Assembly (NCBI GenBank): GCA_051656645.1
Contig: JBOGCH010000040.1
Coordinates: forward strand, 124,001-188,000
Length of the DNA: 64,000 nucleotides
Source of the DNA: JBOGCH01 sp051656645
GTDB taxonomy: Bacteria; Bacteroidota; Bacteroidia; Bacteroidales; Marinifilaceae
Direction: 5' to 3'
Shown here piece after piece: positions 41,553-50,338 of this stretch (positions are counted from its first letter, which is position 1; the number at the start of each line of letters is the position of its first letter). A program made the translations under genes and the position numbers. The notes beneath the pieces were generated by a model, which was given only the letters and a program-made list of their open reading frames with translations, searched no databases and was not told where the DNA came from.

Positions 41553-44036
41553 ATGTTAAAACTAAGAGAAAAGGTTGCGCTAACCTATAAAGATGAGACA
41601 TATACATACAAGCAATTAATGCAGTATTCGTCCCGTTATGCCGAACATTTTTCAGCAATGAACAGCGTTCCGGAGAAGGTGATGATATTTTCGGATAATA
41701 ATCCGAATTATGTATTTGCCATTTATGGGGCAATGCGTTTGGGAGCGATAGTTGTGCCGGTGGATGTACTTTCAACGACAAAGGAATTAAAATATATTGC
41801 CAATGACTGCAAGCCGGAAGTAATTTTTACTACTCCGCTTAACAAAGCAATGGTGGTGGAAACCATTGAACAGATTGAAGGCTATGAACCACGAATCCTT
41901 ACGTTTGAGGATATCAATTTAGAAGGTGCCGATGCACTACCACTGGTAGAGATCCCGATGGGCGATTTTGAGAAAACCCTTGCCATTATCTACACTTCTG
42001 GTACTACTGGTTCGCCAAAAGGAGTTATGTTATCTTATAAAAACATATGGTATAATATTGACGCAGTTATTAATTCGGTGAGCATCTTCAATGAAGAGAG
42101 TCAGGTGCTTTTAATTCTGCCATTACATCATATTTTCCCATTTGCCGGATCATTAGCCGCAACAATTTTTGCCGGAGGTACAGTACATATTGCAGACGGC
42201 TTAACTGCCGAAAGTATTATCAATACACTTCAACGCGGAAAAGTTACCATTTTTATTGGTGTTCCACGTTTATATGAGGCGTTGGCAAAAGGAATTATGA
42301 CAAAGATTAATGCCTCCTTTGCCACTCGCATGATTTTCCGTTTAGCTGCACTTATCGGTAGCGATAGTTTTTCTCGTACAATATTTAAGTCTGTCCATGA
42401 AAAATTTGGCGGTCACATGAAGTATTTTGTATGCGGAGGAGCTGCATTACCTGCTGAGTCGGGGAAAATTTTAAAAACGCTTGGATTCTATGTTCTAGAG
42501 GGATATGGTATGACGGAATGTGCACCTATGATTGCATTTACACGTCCAGGCGAACGTAAAGTTGGTTACAGCGGACGTTTACTTCCAGGATTAGAGTTAC
42601 GTTTTACCGAGAAAAATGAGATCTGTGTACAAGGACCTAACGTTATGCAGGGTTATTACAACAGACCGGAGGAAACGGCTCAAATAATACGTGATGGTTG
42701 GTTGTATACGGGTGATACCGGGGAAATGCATCCTAAATACGGGCTACGCATTACCGGACGTATCAAGGAAATTATTGTTACTTCGAATGGAAAAAATATC
42801 AATCCTGTAGAGATTGAAGAGGAAATTATGCACCATGCGCCGGAGATTAAAGAAATTGCAGTTTTCCTAAAGGATGATATTTTGCAGGCTTTAGCACTTC
42901 CGGATATGAAAAAGATACGTTCAAATACAGGTGTTAATATTGAAGAGGCTATTAAAACCGTTATTGAAAAATACAATGCGGCCGCAATGAGCTATAAGCG
43001 TATTAAGCGTTTCCATATCACATCCTTTGAACTGCCTAAAACTCGTTTGGGTAAAATTCAGCGTTTCAAATTATCCGATTTAGTAAGTGGAAAGAACAAA
43101 GAGGAAGCACCAAAAGAGGAGGATTTAACAAACAAGAGCGAGACTTACATTATCCTTAAACAGATGGTGGAGACAGAAACCGGAATGAAGGCCGTGGGCG
43201 ATGATCATTTTGAGATTGATTTAGCACTTGATTCATTGGGACGCGTAGCTCTTTTAACCTCTATCGAGGAACGTTTCAATATCCGTATTGACGAAGAACT
43301 ACTTGATGAGTTATCTACGCTTAATAAACTTACAGAATATGTAGAGAAGAATGCCAACGAGATTTCGACCGAAGGTAAATTATCTTGGAAAGAGGTATTT
43401 GAATCGAATACAGAGGAGGTGGAAATACCACATTCAGGTTTCATTCACTGGTTTATGAATGCGTTTATAAAAACGATTTTCCATTTAGTTTATCGCTTTA
43501 AATCGGAAGGAAGAAACAATATTCCGGAAGGACCATGTTTGCTAGTGGCTAATCACCGCAGTGGATTTGACGGCGTATTTATTACCTCTAAGCTAGGATG
43601 GAAAGAGACTCAAAAGACTTATTTCTTTGCTAAAGATAAACACTTCCAAAGCGGATTTAAACTATTTATGGCTAAGCGTAATAACATTATCCTTATGGAT
43701 ATTAATAAAAATGTACGCTCGTCCCTACAACAAATGTACCAGGTATTAAAGCAAGGTAATGATATTATTATATTCCCTGAAGGTACACGTTCCAAAGATG
43801 GAAGCCTAAAAGACTTTAAAGAGAGCTTTGCTATATTGAGTCAAGCACTTAATATTCCTATTGTTCCTATTGCAATTAGCGGAGGAGAAAAGGCTACTTA
43901 CAACAAACTACGTTTGCCCCGTTTGGGAAATAAAATTGATGTTGATTTCCTTCCTCCTATTTATCCTAAAGAGGAGGAAACAACTGCTGAACTACGAGAC
44001 AGAGTGGTTGAAGCAATTAAGAAAGGATTAAAATAA
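41553..44036 (+). CDS. Fused acyl-ACP/acyl-CoA synthetase, acyl carrier domain and PlsC acyltransferase
   Basis: The 827 aa protein joins three parts. Residues about 1-525 are an AMP-binding fatty-acid ligase: YTSGTTGSPKG at about 148, YGMTECAPM, YTGDTGE and the GRIKEIIVTSNGKN hinge. Residues about 530-615 are an acyl carrier domain with the phosphopantetheine serine in LALDSLGRV (about 557). Residues about 635-827 are a PlsC-type acyltransferase with ANHRSGFDG (HX4D, about 665) and FPEGTRSKDG (about 739). No N-terminal signal is present. It would activate a fatty acid, hold it on the built-in carrier and pass it to a lysophospholipid or glycerol phosphate. E. coli Aas has ligase and acyltransferase without the carrier domain and in the opposite order. 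Confidence 0.88.
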   Translation: MLKLREKVALTYKDETYTYKQLMQYSSRYAEHFSAMNSVPEKVMIFSDNNPNYVFAIYGAMRLGAIVVPVDVLSTTKELKYIANDCKPEVIFTTPLNKAMVVETIEQIEGYEPRILTFEDINLEGADALPLVEIPMGDFEKTLAIIYTSGTTGSPKGVMLSYKNIWYNIDAVINSVSIFNEESQVLLILPLHHIFPFAGSLAATIFAGGTVHIADGLTAESIINTLQRGKVTIFIGVPRLYEALAKGIMTKINASFATRMIFRLAALIGSDSFSRTIFKSVHEKFGGHMKYFVCGGAALPAESGKILKTLGFYVLEGYGMTECAPMIAFTRPGERKVGYSGRLLPGLELRFTEKNEICVQGPNVMQGYYNRPEETAQIIRDGWLYTGDTGEMHPKYGLRITGRIKEIIVTSNGKNINPVEIEEEIMHHAPEIKEIAVFLKDDILQALALPDMKKIRSNTGVNIEEAIKTVIEKYNAAAMSYKRIKRFHITSFELPKTRLGKIQRFKLSDLVSGKNKEEAPKEEDLTNKSETYIILKQMVETETGMKAVGDDHFEIDLALDSLGRVALLTSIEERFNIRIDEELLDELSTLNKLTEYVEKNANEISTEGKLSWKEVFESNTEEVEIPHSGFIHWFMNAFIKTIFHLVYRFKSEGRNNIPEGPCLLVANHRSGFDGVFITSKLGWKETQKTYFFAKDKHFQSGFKLFMAKRNNIILMDINKNVRSSLQQMYQVLKQGNDIIIFPEGTRSKDGSLKDFKESFAILSQALNIPIVPIAISGGEKATYNKLRLPRLGNKIDVDFLPPIYPKEEETTAELRDRVVEAIKKGLK

Positions 44037-44047
44037 CAACCTGATAT

Positions 44048-44083
44048 AAGAGATGTGCTTAAAAACACATCTCTTTTTTTGGC
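44048..44083 (+). terminator. Terminator of the acyl-ACP synthetase fusion gene
   Basis: A perfect 10 bp stem (44048-44057 and 44066-44075) with an 8-base loop and a T-run, 12 bases after the stop. Confidence 0.85.
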
Positions 44084-44164
44084 AGGTGTCCCAACATTGT
44101 GGCAAAGTTTTGTCTAGAAATTCTATTAAATATCCACTCGAAGTGAATGGCTATATTATAAAAC

Positions 44165-44201
44165 AAAACGAAGGTGCGTTTTTGAATCGCACCTTCGTTT
44201 T
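44165..44201 (-). terminator. Terminator of the flavodiiron gene
   Basis: A perfect 14 bp stem (44165-44178 and 44188-44201) with a 9-base loop. T-rich sequence follows on the minus strand, and the arms' ends can also serve the plus strand. Confidence 0.85.
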
Positions 44202-44232
44202 ATTTTATATACTTATGGATAAAAGGATATCC

Positions 44233-45414
44233 TTAACCGTTAACCTTCTCGGCCATAGCTTTTGCAATGGCGCGGCATCTGTCTTTATCGGATGTGGTCA
44301 TACTTCCGGAAACCTCAACCTCGTCTGCCACAACTTCCCATTTTATTTTTTCTGCAAATTCTTTGAAGCGCTTCATTGCTCCACCACCCCAAGTCATATT
44401 TGCAAATGTTGAGAAGTAGTGATTCTTAATACCCATATTCTCTAATTCACATAATAAAGTTTCCATTCCCGGGAACATCCCTCCATTATATGCGCTACTA
44501 CCAAGTAGAACACCATTAAAACGGAATATATCGTCAATGATATATGATGAGTGTGTTTTTGAGGTATCGTATACACGTACTTTTTTAACTCCGTATTCAA
44601 CTAAGTAACGTGCTAACTGATCGGCCATCGCTTCCGTGTGTCCATACATAGAACTAAAGGCAATTACTACACCCGGTTCAGTTTCATATTTACTCCATCG
44701 CTGATATTTAGTAAGAATTTCAGCAATATGAGAGCGCCATATAGGTCCGTGACTAGGACATATCATATTAATTGTTAGTCCACCAAGTTTTTTAAGTGCA
44801 GCCTGCACAGGTAGTCCGTATTTTCCCACTATATTTGAGTAGTAACGGCTTATTTCGCCCTCAAGATACTGTAAATCGAGTTCATCATCAAAGATACCGC
44901 CATCTAAGGTTCCAAAAGCTCCAAAGGCATCGTTACTGAACAAGGTATTGGTTTGCTGCTCATAACATACCATGCTCTCAGGCCAGTGTACCATTGGTAT
45001 CATAAAAAATTGTAGCGTATGTTTCCCCAGAGACAATGTATCACCTTCAGCAACTTCTATTTTATTCTCAACATCGCCATAATAATGCTTTAGCATTGGA
45101 AATGTTTTTTTATTTCCAACAATTATCATGTCCGGATAATGTGACAATAATGTACGTATAGCACCAGAATGGTCTGGTTCCATGTGGTTTACTATAAGGT
45201 AGTCCACTTTTTTATCGCCCAGTACATTTTTAACTTGCACAAAGAAATCATCCATGTGACCCTTTTCAACTGTATCGATTAAGGCTACTTTTTCATCATT
45301 AATAATGTAGGAATTGTACGCAACGCCTTTAGGTAATGGCCAATAATTCTCGAATAACGCTGTACGGCGGTCATTAACTCCAACCCAGTGGATATCAGAT
45401 TTAATTTCTATCAT
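44233..45414 (-). CDS. Flavodiiron protein (A-type flavoprotein, O2/NO reductase)
   Basis: The 393 aa protein has an N-terminal metallo-beta-lactamase-like diiron domain and a C-terminal flavodoxin domain. The diiron ligands appear in NHMEPDHSG (His77, Glu79, Asp81, His82), and further ligands in MVHWPES, FSNDAFGAFG and CPSHGPIWR. The flavodoxin FMN-binding loop is AFSSMYGHTEAMA (about 256-268). Such enzymes reduce O2 to water or NO to N2O, protecting anaerobes. The usual rubredoxin partner is not encoded nearby, so the electron donor is unknown. The gene is monocistronic with its own promoter. Confidence 0.92.
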   Translation of the reverse strand: MIEIKSDIHWVGVNDRRTALFENYWPLPKGVAYNSYIINDEKVALIDTVEKGHMDDFFVQVKNVLGDKKVDYLIVNHMEPDHSGAIRTLLSHYPDMIIVGNKKTFPMLKHYYGDVENKIEVAEGDTLSLGKHTLQFFMIPMVHWPESMVCYEQQTNTLFSNDAFGAFGTLDGGIFDDELDLQYLEGEISRYYSNIVGKYGLPVQAALKKLGGLTINMICPSHGPIWRSHIAEILTKYQRWSKYETEPGVVIAFSSMYGHTEAMADQLARYLVEYGVKKVRVYDTSKTHSSYIIDDIFRFNGVLLGSSAYNGGMFPGMETLLCELENMGIKNHYFSTFANMTWGGGAMKRFKEFAEKIKWEVVADEVEVSGSMTTSDKDRCRAIAKAMAEKVNG

Positions 45415-45461
45415 GTCTTTCTATATTTATTTATATCTTATGTATACGCTTATGTGTATTG

Positions 45462-45469
45462 CAAAACTA
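45462..45469 (-). promoter_or_regulatory. -7 box for the flavodiiron gene
   Basis: TAGTTTTG on the minus strand fits TAnnTTTG, 48 bases before the ATG. Confidence 0.5.
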
Positions 45470-45544
45470 AAAAAAACAGCTAAATAATTAAACTTATTTG
45501 TGCTGTTATTTTTACTTATTCTATATAATTACATGCTTTTAGGT

Positions 45545-45601
45545 GTAAACTATAAACGTCACATAAAGATTTATGATCTTTATGTGACGTTTATAGTTTA
45601 C
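45545..45601 (-). terminator. Long hairpin terminator after the 46146 acyltransferase gene
   Basis: A perfect 26 bp stem (45545-45570 and 45576-45601) with a 5-base loop. The arm includes the stop codon of the acyltransferase gene. Confidence 0.75.
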
Positions 45602-46146
45602 TCTCCAGTAGAAAAATGTTCCGGATGACGAGGATGTGCATTCTTGTAGTGGTTCATTACATATTCCATATCAGCATCCATATCGCCGGTAGGCCAGAAC
45701 AGAGGTCCTGTTTCACAGAATTTATATTTATAGTCAATTTGTCCAAGGTACACAGGTACCTTAGCTGCTAAAGCAATAGCCAAAAAACCTTTTTTCCATT
45801 TTTTCCTTTTACGTCTACTACCTTCAGGTGTAATTGTCAAGTACATCGAATCTCTTTTGGCAAATTCCTCCACCATTGTATCAACAATCTTATTTTCCTT
45901 ATTGCCTCTATCCACCGGTATTACATTCAACGCACGTAATAATATGCCAAGGGGAAAAAAGAAGAACTCTTTCTTCATTAATATATAGGTGTCCATGCCA
46001 TGACTCATAAAAACTAGTTTACCCCAAACAAAATCCCAACCGGAGGTGTGAGGTACAGAGATTATTACTGCCTTTTTTTGCGTAGGGAAATCGCCTTTAA
46101 AACGCCAGCCTGCTAACTTTAAAACAATTCTTGATATGTACTTCAT
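45598..46146 (-). CDS. PlsC-like lysophospholipid/1-acylglycerol-3-phosphate acyltransferase
   Basis: The 182 aa protein is a short PlsC-family acyltransferase: HTSGWD (catalytic HX4D, about 33-38), ILMKKEFFFFPLGILLRALNVIPVDRG and TPEGSRRK (about 106-113, matching the EGTRS motif). The C-terminal aromatic segment (YKYKFCETGPLFWPTGD) is typical of a Bacteroidota subset. It likely acylates a lysophosphatidate or related lipid at the inner membrane. It is a second acyltransferase close to the acyl-ACP synthetase-PlsC fusion, but a different, shorter subfamily. A TATCTTTG box lies at 46263-46270. Confidence 0.85.
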   Translation of the reverse strand: MKYISRIVLKLAGWRFKGDFPTQKKAVIISVPHTSGWDFVWGKLVFMSHGMDTYILMKKEFFFFPLGILLRALNVIPVDRGNKENKIVDTMVEEFAKRDSMYLTITPEGSRRKRKKWKKGFLAIALAAKVPVYLGQIDYKYKFCETGPLFWPTGDMDADMEYVMNHYKNAHPRHPEHFSTGE

Positions 46147-46262
46147 ATAATTTGTTTAATATATAGGTTGATCTATTGGTTTCACAATCAGTTACGTATA
46201 AGTTGTTATGACATACGTTTACTGATCATTTCATTACTTAAATATTGGTAAAACTTACTTTA

Positions 46263-46270
46263 CAAAGATA
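46263..46270 (-). promoter_or_regulatory. -7 box for the PlsC-like gene
   Basis: TATCTTTG on the minus strand, 117 bases before the start, back to back with the nusB box. Confidence 0.45.
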
Positions 46271-46290
46271 TTAAATTCATTTTATTTTCT

Positions 46291-46298
46291 TACTTTTG
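46291..46298 (+). promoter_or_regulatory. -7 box for nusB
   Basis: TACTTTTG on the plus strand, implying a leader of about 105 bases before nusB that contains a small TCCTAATTAGGA palindrome. Confidence 0.5.
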
Positions 46299-46411
46299 CA
46301 ACTCCTAATTAGGACATACGCTTTTTATGCTGTTCTGGTTAGCTTTTTTTATTGAAAACATATTTAGTATTAATATAAGACTCACCTGTTGAGTCATAGT
46401 TCTTTACAACA

Positions 46412-47371
46412 ATGACAAGTAGAAGATTAATTCGTATTAAGGTATTGCAATTATTGTATTCGTACATTAAACGTGAAAGTGTTACACTAGGCGAGATTGA
46501 GCATAACCTAACAAGCAGTCTTTCAAAAAGTAGCGATCTGTATTTCTACACTCTCCAGCTAATGCTTGAGATGAGACGCACAGCCTATCTTAGAATCGAC
46601 AACGCACGTAACCGTCGATATGCTACGAAAGAGGATTTAAATCCTAATACACGATTCATAGAAAACCCAGTCTTCGACATCATTGAGAACAATCTCCAAT
46701 TTCAATCCAATATAAATACTCGTTTTGTTTCATGGAGTAATGAAACAGAAACTGTTACTTATTTCCTAAATAAACTTATGGAAAGCGATTTGTATAAAAC
46801 ATACATGAGCGCTAAAACTGTATCTTACGAGGAACACAGACAGTTTATTATGGATATCTTCACCGAGATCTTAGCTCAGGATGAACAATTATTTGAAAGC
46901 TTTGAGGATAAGAGTATTTTCTGGAATGACGATTTCGATTTAGTTTTCAGTATTGTTTATAAGACATTGAAGAATGTTCGAGAAAACGCGACTCCTGAGA
47001 AAAATATTTTATTCCCTATATTCCATGAGCCAGACGATAGCGAATATGGTAAGAAATTGCTGCGTAAAACTATCTTGGAAAACGCTAACAACCTTGAATT
47101 AATTGAAGAGTTTACACCTAACTGGGAGGTGGAACGTATTTCTGATATTGACCGCGTAATTTTATCTGCGGCTATCTCTGAGTTACGTAATTTCCCATCA
47201 ATCCCGGTAAAAGTTACTTTAGATGAATTTATCGAGATTTCTAAATCGTACAGTTCGGCAAAGAGCGGTTCATTCATTAATGGTGTTCTTGACAACATTG
47301 TTACTCGTATGAAAGAGAAAGAGGAGTTGGTAAAAACCGGACGCGGCTTACTTGAAGAAACAAGAAAATAA
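46412..47371 (+). CDS. nusB: Transcription antitermination factor NusB, long Bacteroidota form
   Basis: The 319 aa protein is about twice the usual NusB length. It opens with SRRLIRIKVLQLLYSYIK, an N-terminal helical extension, and the C-terminal half (about 180-305) is the NusB domain: NWEVERISDIDRVILSAAISELRNFPSIPVKVTLDEFIEISKSY and SGSFINGVLDNIV. NusB with NusE (S10) binds boxA RNA during rRNA transcription antitermination. The long form is usual in Bacteroidota. A very strong terminator overlaps just after the stop. Confidence 0.9.
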   Translation: MTSRRLIRIKVLQLLYSYIKRESVTLGEIEHNLTSSLSKSSDLYFYTLQLMLEMRRTAYLRIDNARNRRYATKEDLNPNTRFIENPVFDIIENNLQFQSNINTRFVSWSNETETVTYFLNKLMESDLYKTYMSAKTVSYEEHRQFIMDIFTEILAQDEQLFESFEDKSIFWNDDFDLVFSIVYKTLKNVRENATPEKNILFPIFHEPDDSEYGKKLLRKTILENANNLELIEEFTPNWEVERISDIDRVILSAAISELRNFPSIPVKVTLDEFIEISKSYSSAKSGSFINGVLDNIVTRMKEKEELVKTGRGLLEETRK

Positions 47372-47372
47372 C

Positions 47373-47428
47373 AATAAACACATAAAAAAAGCCTTGCAGA
47401 ATTGCAAGGCTTTTTTTATGTGTTTATT
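47373..47428. terminator. Bidirectional terminator between nusB and the M16 protease gene
   Basis: A perfect 26 bp stem (47373-47398 and 47403-47428) with a 4-base loop and internal A-run and T-run. The right arm includes the M16 stop. Confidence 0.92.
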
Positions 47429-50234
47429 GTTTTGGCTTAAAGATTATATCAACTACATCTGCTTTACCAAAAAGTTTTTTAGTAAACTTCTGTATGTCTT
47501 TAGGCGTTACATTATCAACAATATTATCAAAGTTTTTAGGATTGGTTCCATCTATACCAGTAACATAGTAACTATAGATGTTGTTTAACCAATAGCTGTT
47601 GTGATTTTTAGATTGCTCATGATTCTTTTTCATGTTCTTCACAACCTTATCAACCTCCTCTGCTGTTGGCCCATTTGCTACAATCTCATCAATTTCCTTA
47701 TAAATTAAAGACTTAAGATGTTTTGCTTTATCAGGATCACAATCAAATGCCATGTTCACGCTATAACTAGCGTACGGCTCCATTGACGAAGCTGTTGATA
47801 CACCAACACCATAAGTTCCTCCTTCTTTTTCGCGGATGTTCTCAGTGTAACGTAAATCAAGGATTCCTTTAAGAATACGATTATAAACGCTGTATTGTAC
47901 CGAGTAAGGCATTTGTTTTTCAAACAATGTCTGTACAGTAGCTTTAGGAGTTTCAAGAGCTATTTCTATCTCTTTCTCCACTTTTCCCTTTGGTCTGCGA
48001 ACCTTGTTGTCAACCCATTTTTCTCTGCTCTTGTCTGTTTGTAGAGATCCAAAGTATTTTTCAACCAATGGACGTAATTGCTCCTCGTCGATATTTCCCA
48101 CAATAAAGAATGTAAAGTCTGCAGGATTAGCAAAACGTTCTCTATAAACTTTCTCAACTTTATCTAGAGTTATTTTATCAAGATATTCTCTGTTGAATAA
48201 TAATGTGCGCTCATTGTAATTCGTTACGATTAGGTTCATAGAGTCGCGCATAATTTTAGATGGGTTCTTCTGCATGTTGTCAATTTGAGCATAGTTTCTG
48301 CTCATCATTGCTTGGTGTGCATCAGCATCAAATCGAGGCTTGGTGAAACGTAGATACATTAATTGCAGCATGGTTTCAACATCGGCAGGAGTAGAAGCTC
48401 CAGATACAGACTCTGATAAACCGCTAATATTAACACCGCAATTTGCCATTTTCCCAGCCATAATTTTTTTCAATGCTACAGCATCATAATCGCCAAGCCC
48501 ATAAGCACCAATCATACCAGCAGCATTCGAAGCTGCAGGAAGCATATCAACCGAATAAAGAGAGGTACCACCTTTACTGTATGATGCAAGTGTAACTTCG
48601 TCTTTTTCATAATCAGCTTTCTTATAGATAACTTTTATGTTGTTATCCAAAGTCCACTCTTTTGCACCAAATTGAGGAATCTCCTTTGTTGATATAATTT
48701 TGCCACCTACAAGGTCGCCCTCAATTAAATCAGAACCTACTGCGCCATCGTCATATTTCGCGATTTCACTTTTCTCTACTTCCTCAATAATTGCAAAGGT
48801 TTCTTCTTTTGTAAGGTGCTTAGCATTCTCAGATGGCCCTTGAATAATAACTACTCTATTCTCAGGAGTATACCATTCCTTAGCTTTTGCCGAAACTTCC
48901 TCAACAGTAATTTGCGGGATTAGCTTGGTAGCATAGTCATAGTAATAATCAAAATCCATTAAAGGCTCTTGCTCAAGATAGTGCGACTGCATTTCTGATG
49001 CATAGCTATCATTGTCTATCTTATCTTTTTGTTTGTAAGATGACTCTAAACCTGCAAGCGTATTTGCTTTTACTCGATCCAATTCACTTTGTGAGAAACC
49101 ATAACGACGTACACGCTCATTTTCGGTTAAGATGGCGCGTAACGCTTCTGCCTCTTCATTTGGTTTTGCCGTAGTAGAAATGTTATAGGCATTATACCCG
49201 CGAACAAAACCACCAAAACCAATACCACCATTAACAAATGGAGGGTTTCCTTTTTGCATTAATTCAGAGATACGAGCACCTAACATTGCGTTATAGAAAC
49301 CAATAATTAAATCGTCTTTAATAGCTTGGTGAGAATTCTTAACTGTTGCATCGGCTGCTTTGTGACGTATTGTCATTGCAATTGATGAAGACTGCGCTTC
49401 CTTGTCGGTAGCTAATGCAAAACGTGGTTCAATATTCTCTGGCACTTCAAAGAATGGGCGCGGTTTTGGATTATCAATCGGTTTTATGGATGCAAAAAGT
49501 TTTTGTATTTTTTGTTCCATTTGTTTAGCATCAAAATCTCCAACTACAGCAATTGCTTGCAAATCGGTTCTGTACCAATCATGGTAAAAATCACGAAGTG
49601 TTTTGTATTTGAAGTTTTTAATTACATTAAGATCGCCAATTACATCACGAACTTCATATTTTGAACCAGCCAAAAGTACTGGAAGTGTCTGCATTTGTAT
49701 GCGGAAACGGGCATTACGGCGTGTTCTCCACTCCTCAGAAATTACACCTCGTTCTGAATCAATCTCAGCGTCCTCTAATTGCAGCATATCACACCAATCA
49801 TGTAAAATTAATAGACATGTGTCAAGAAGAGATTCCTGTGTTGTAGGTACAGAACTAATGTTGTAAACCGTTTCATCAAAAGCTGTATAGGCATTTACGT
49901 TGCGCCCAAACTCTACTCCATGCTTCTCTAATCCTTTTATAATTCCTTTACCAGGAAAGTTTTTTGTCCCGTTAAAAGCCATATGCTCAAGGAAGTGAGC
50001 TAATCCATTTTGATCATCATTTTCCAGTAATGCACCAACGTTTTGAATTATATAGAAACTAGCTCGATCTTTTGGCTCCTGATTGTGGCGTATATAGTAG
50101 GTTATACCATTAGGCAACTTTCCTACTATGGTCTTGGAATCTTGAGGGACAGGAGAACTTAACTCCTGCGCGCTAAGCATGCCAATGCTTAACATTCCAG
50201 TCATAAAAAAGGTAATTAATTTTTTCATTATCAT
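47424..50234 (-). CDS. Exported M16 family zinc protease
   Basis: The 936 aa protein has a signal peptide (residues about 3-22; a second ATG at 50228 may be the start) and the double M16 architecture. The N-terminal half has the inverted zinc motif HFLEH (His80, Glu83, His84) with the downstream glutamate in DSERGVISEEWRTRRN. The C-terminal half is the inactive M16_C partner (MMSRNYAQIDN, FTFFIVGNIDEEQLRPLVEKYFGSL). Such periplasmic insulinase-like enzymes digest short peptides. It is a single-gene unit; the protease is normally translocated by Sec. Confidence 0.93.
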   Translation of the reverse strand: MIMKKLITFFMTGMLSIGMLSAQELSSPVPQDSKTIVGKLPNGITYYIRHNQEPKDRASFYIIQNVGALLENDDQNGLAHFLEHMAFNGTKNFPGKGIIKGLEKHGVEFGRNVNAYTAFDETVYNISSVPTTQESLLDTCLLILHDWCDMLQLEDAEIDSERGVISEEWRTRRNARFRIQMQTLPVLLAGSKYEVRDVIGDLNVIKNFKYKTLRDFYHDWYRTDLQAIAVVGDFDAKQMEQKIQKLFASIKPIDNPKPRPFFEVPENIEPRFALATDKEAQSSSIAMTIRHKAADATVKNSHQAIKDDLIIGFYNAMLGARISELMQKGNPPFVNGGIGFGGFVRGYNAYNISTTAKPNEEAEALRAILTENERVRRYGFSQSELDRVKANTLAGLESSYKQKDKIDNDSYASEMQSHYLEQEPLMDFDYYYDYATKLIPQITVEEVSAKAKEWYTPENRVVIIQGPSENAKHLTKEETFAIIEEVEKSEIAKYDDGAVGSDLIEGDLVGGKIISTKEIPQFGAKEWTLDNNIKVIYKKADYEKDEVTLASYSKGGTSLYSVDMLPAASNAAGMIGAYGLGDYDAVALKKIMAGKMANCGVNISGLSESVSGASTPADVETMLQLMYLRFTKPRFDADAHQAMMSRNYAQIDNMQKNPSKIMRDSMNLIVTNYNERTLLFNREYLDKITLDKVEKVYRERFANPADFTFFIVGNIDEEQLRPLVEKYFGSLQTDKSREKWVDNKVRRPKGKVEKEIEIALETPKATVQTLFEKQMPYSVQYSVYNRILKGILDLRYTENIREKEGGTYGVGVSTASSMEPYASYSVNMAFDCDPDKAKHLKSLIYKEIDEIVANGPTAEEVDKVVKNMKKNHEQSKNHNSYWLNNIYSYYVTGIDGTNPKNFDNIVDNVTPKDIQKFTKKLFGKADVVDIIFKPKQ

Positions 50235-50254
50235 AAAGTTTTATCTATTTGTAA

Positions 50255-50262
50255 CAAATATA
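50255..50262 (-). promoter_or_regulatory. -7 box for the M16 protease gene
   Basis: TATATTTG on the minus strand fits TAnnTTTG, about 20 bases before the ATG. Confidence 0.4.
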
Positions 50263-50338
50263 TGTGTAATTACGAGTAAGTATTAAGTAGAATATATCGT
50301 TTAACTTAATTTTAATATCAAACTTATACTTCGCGACT

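Noticed and set aside
44053..44412. 119-codon open frame on the plus strand
   Set aside because: It begins inside the terminator after the fusion gene, runs through a second terminator and then antisense through the end of the flavodiiron gene. It is Cys/Phe-rich with no recognisable protein pattern.
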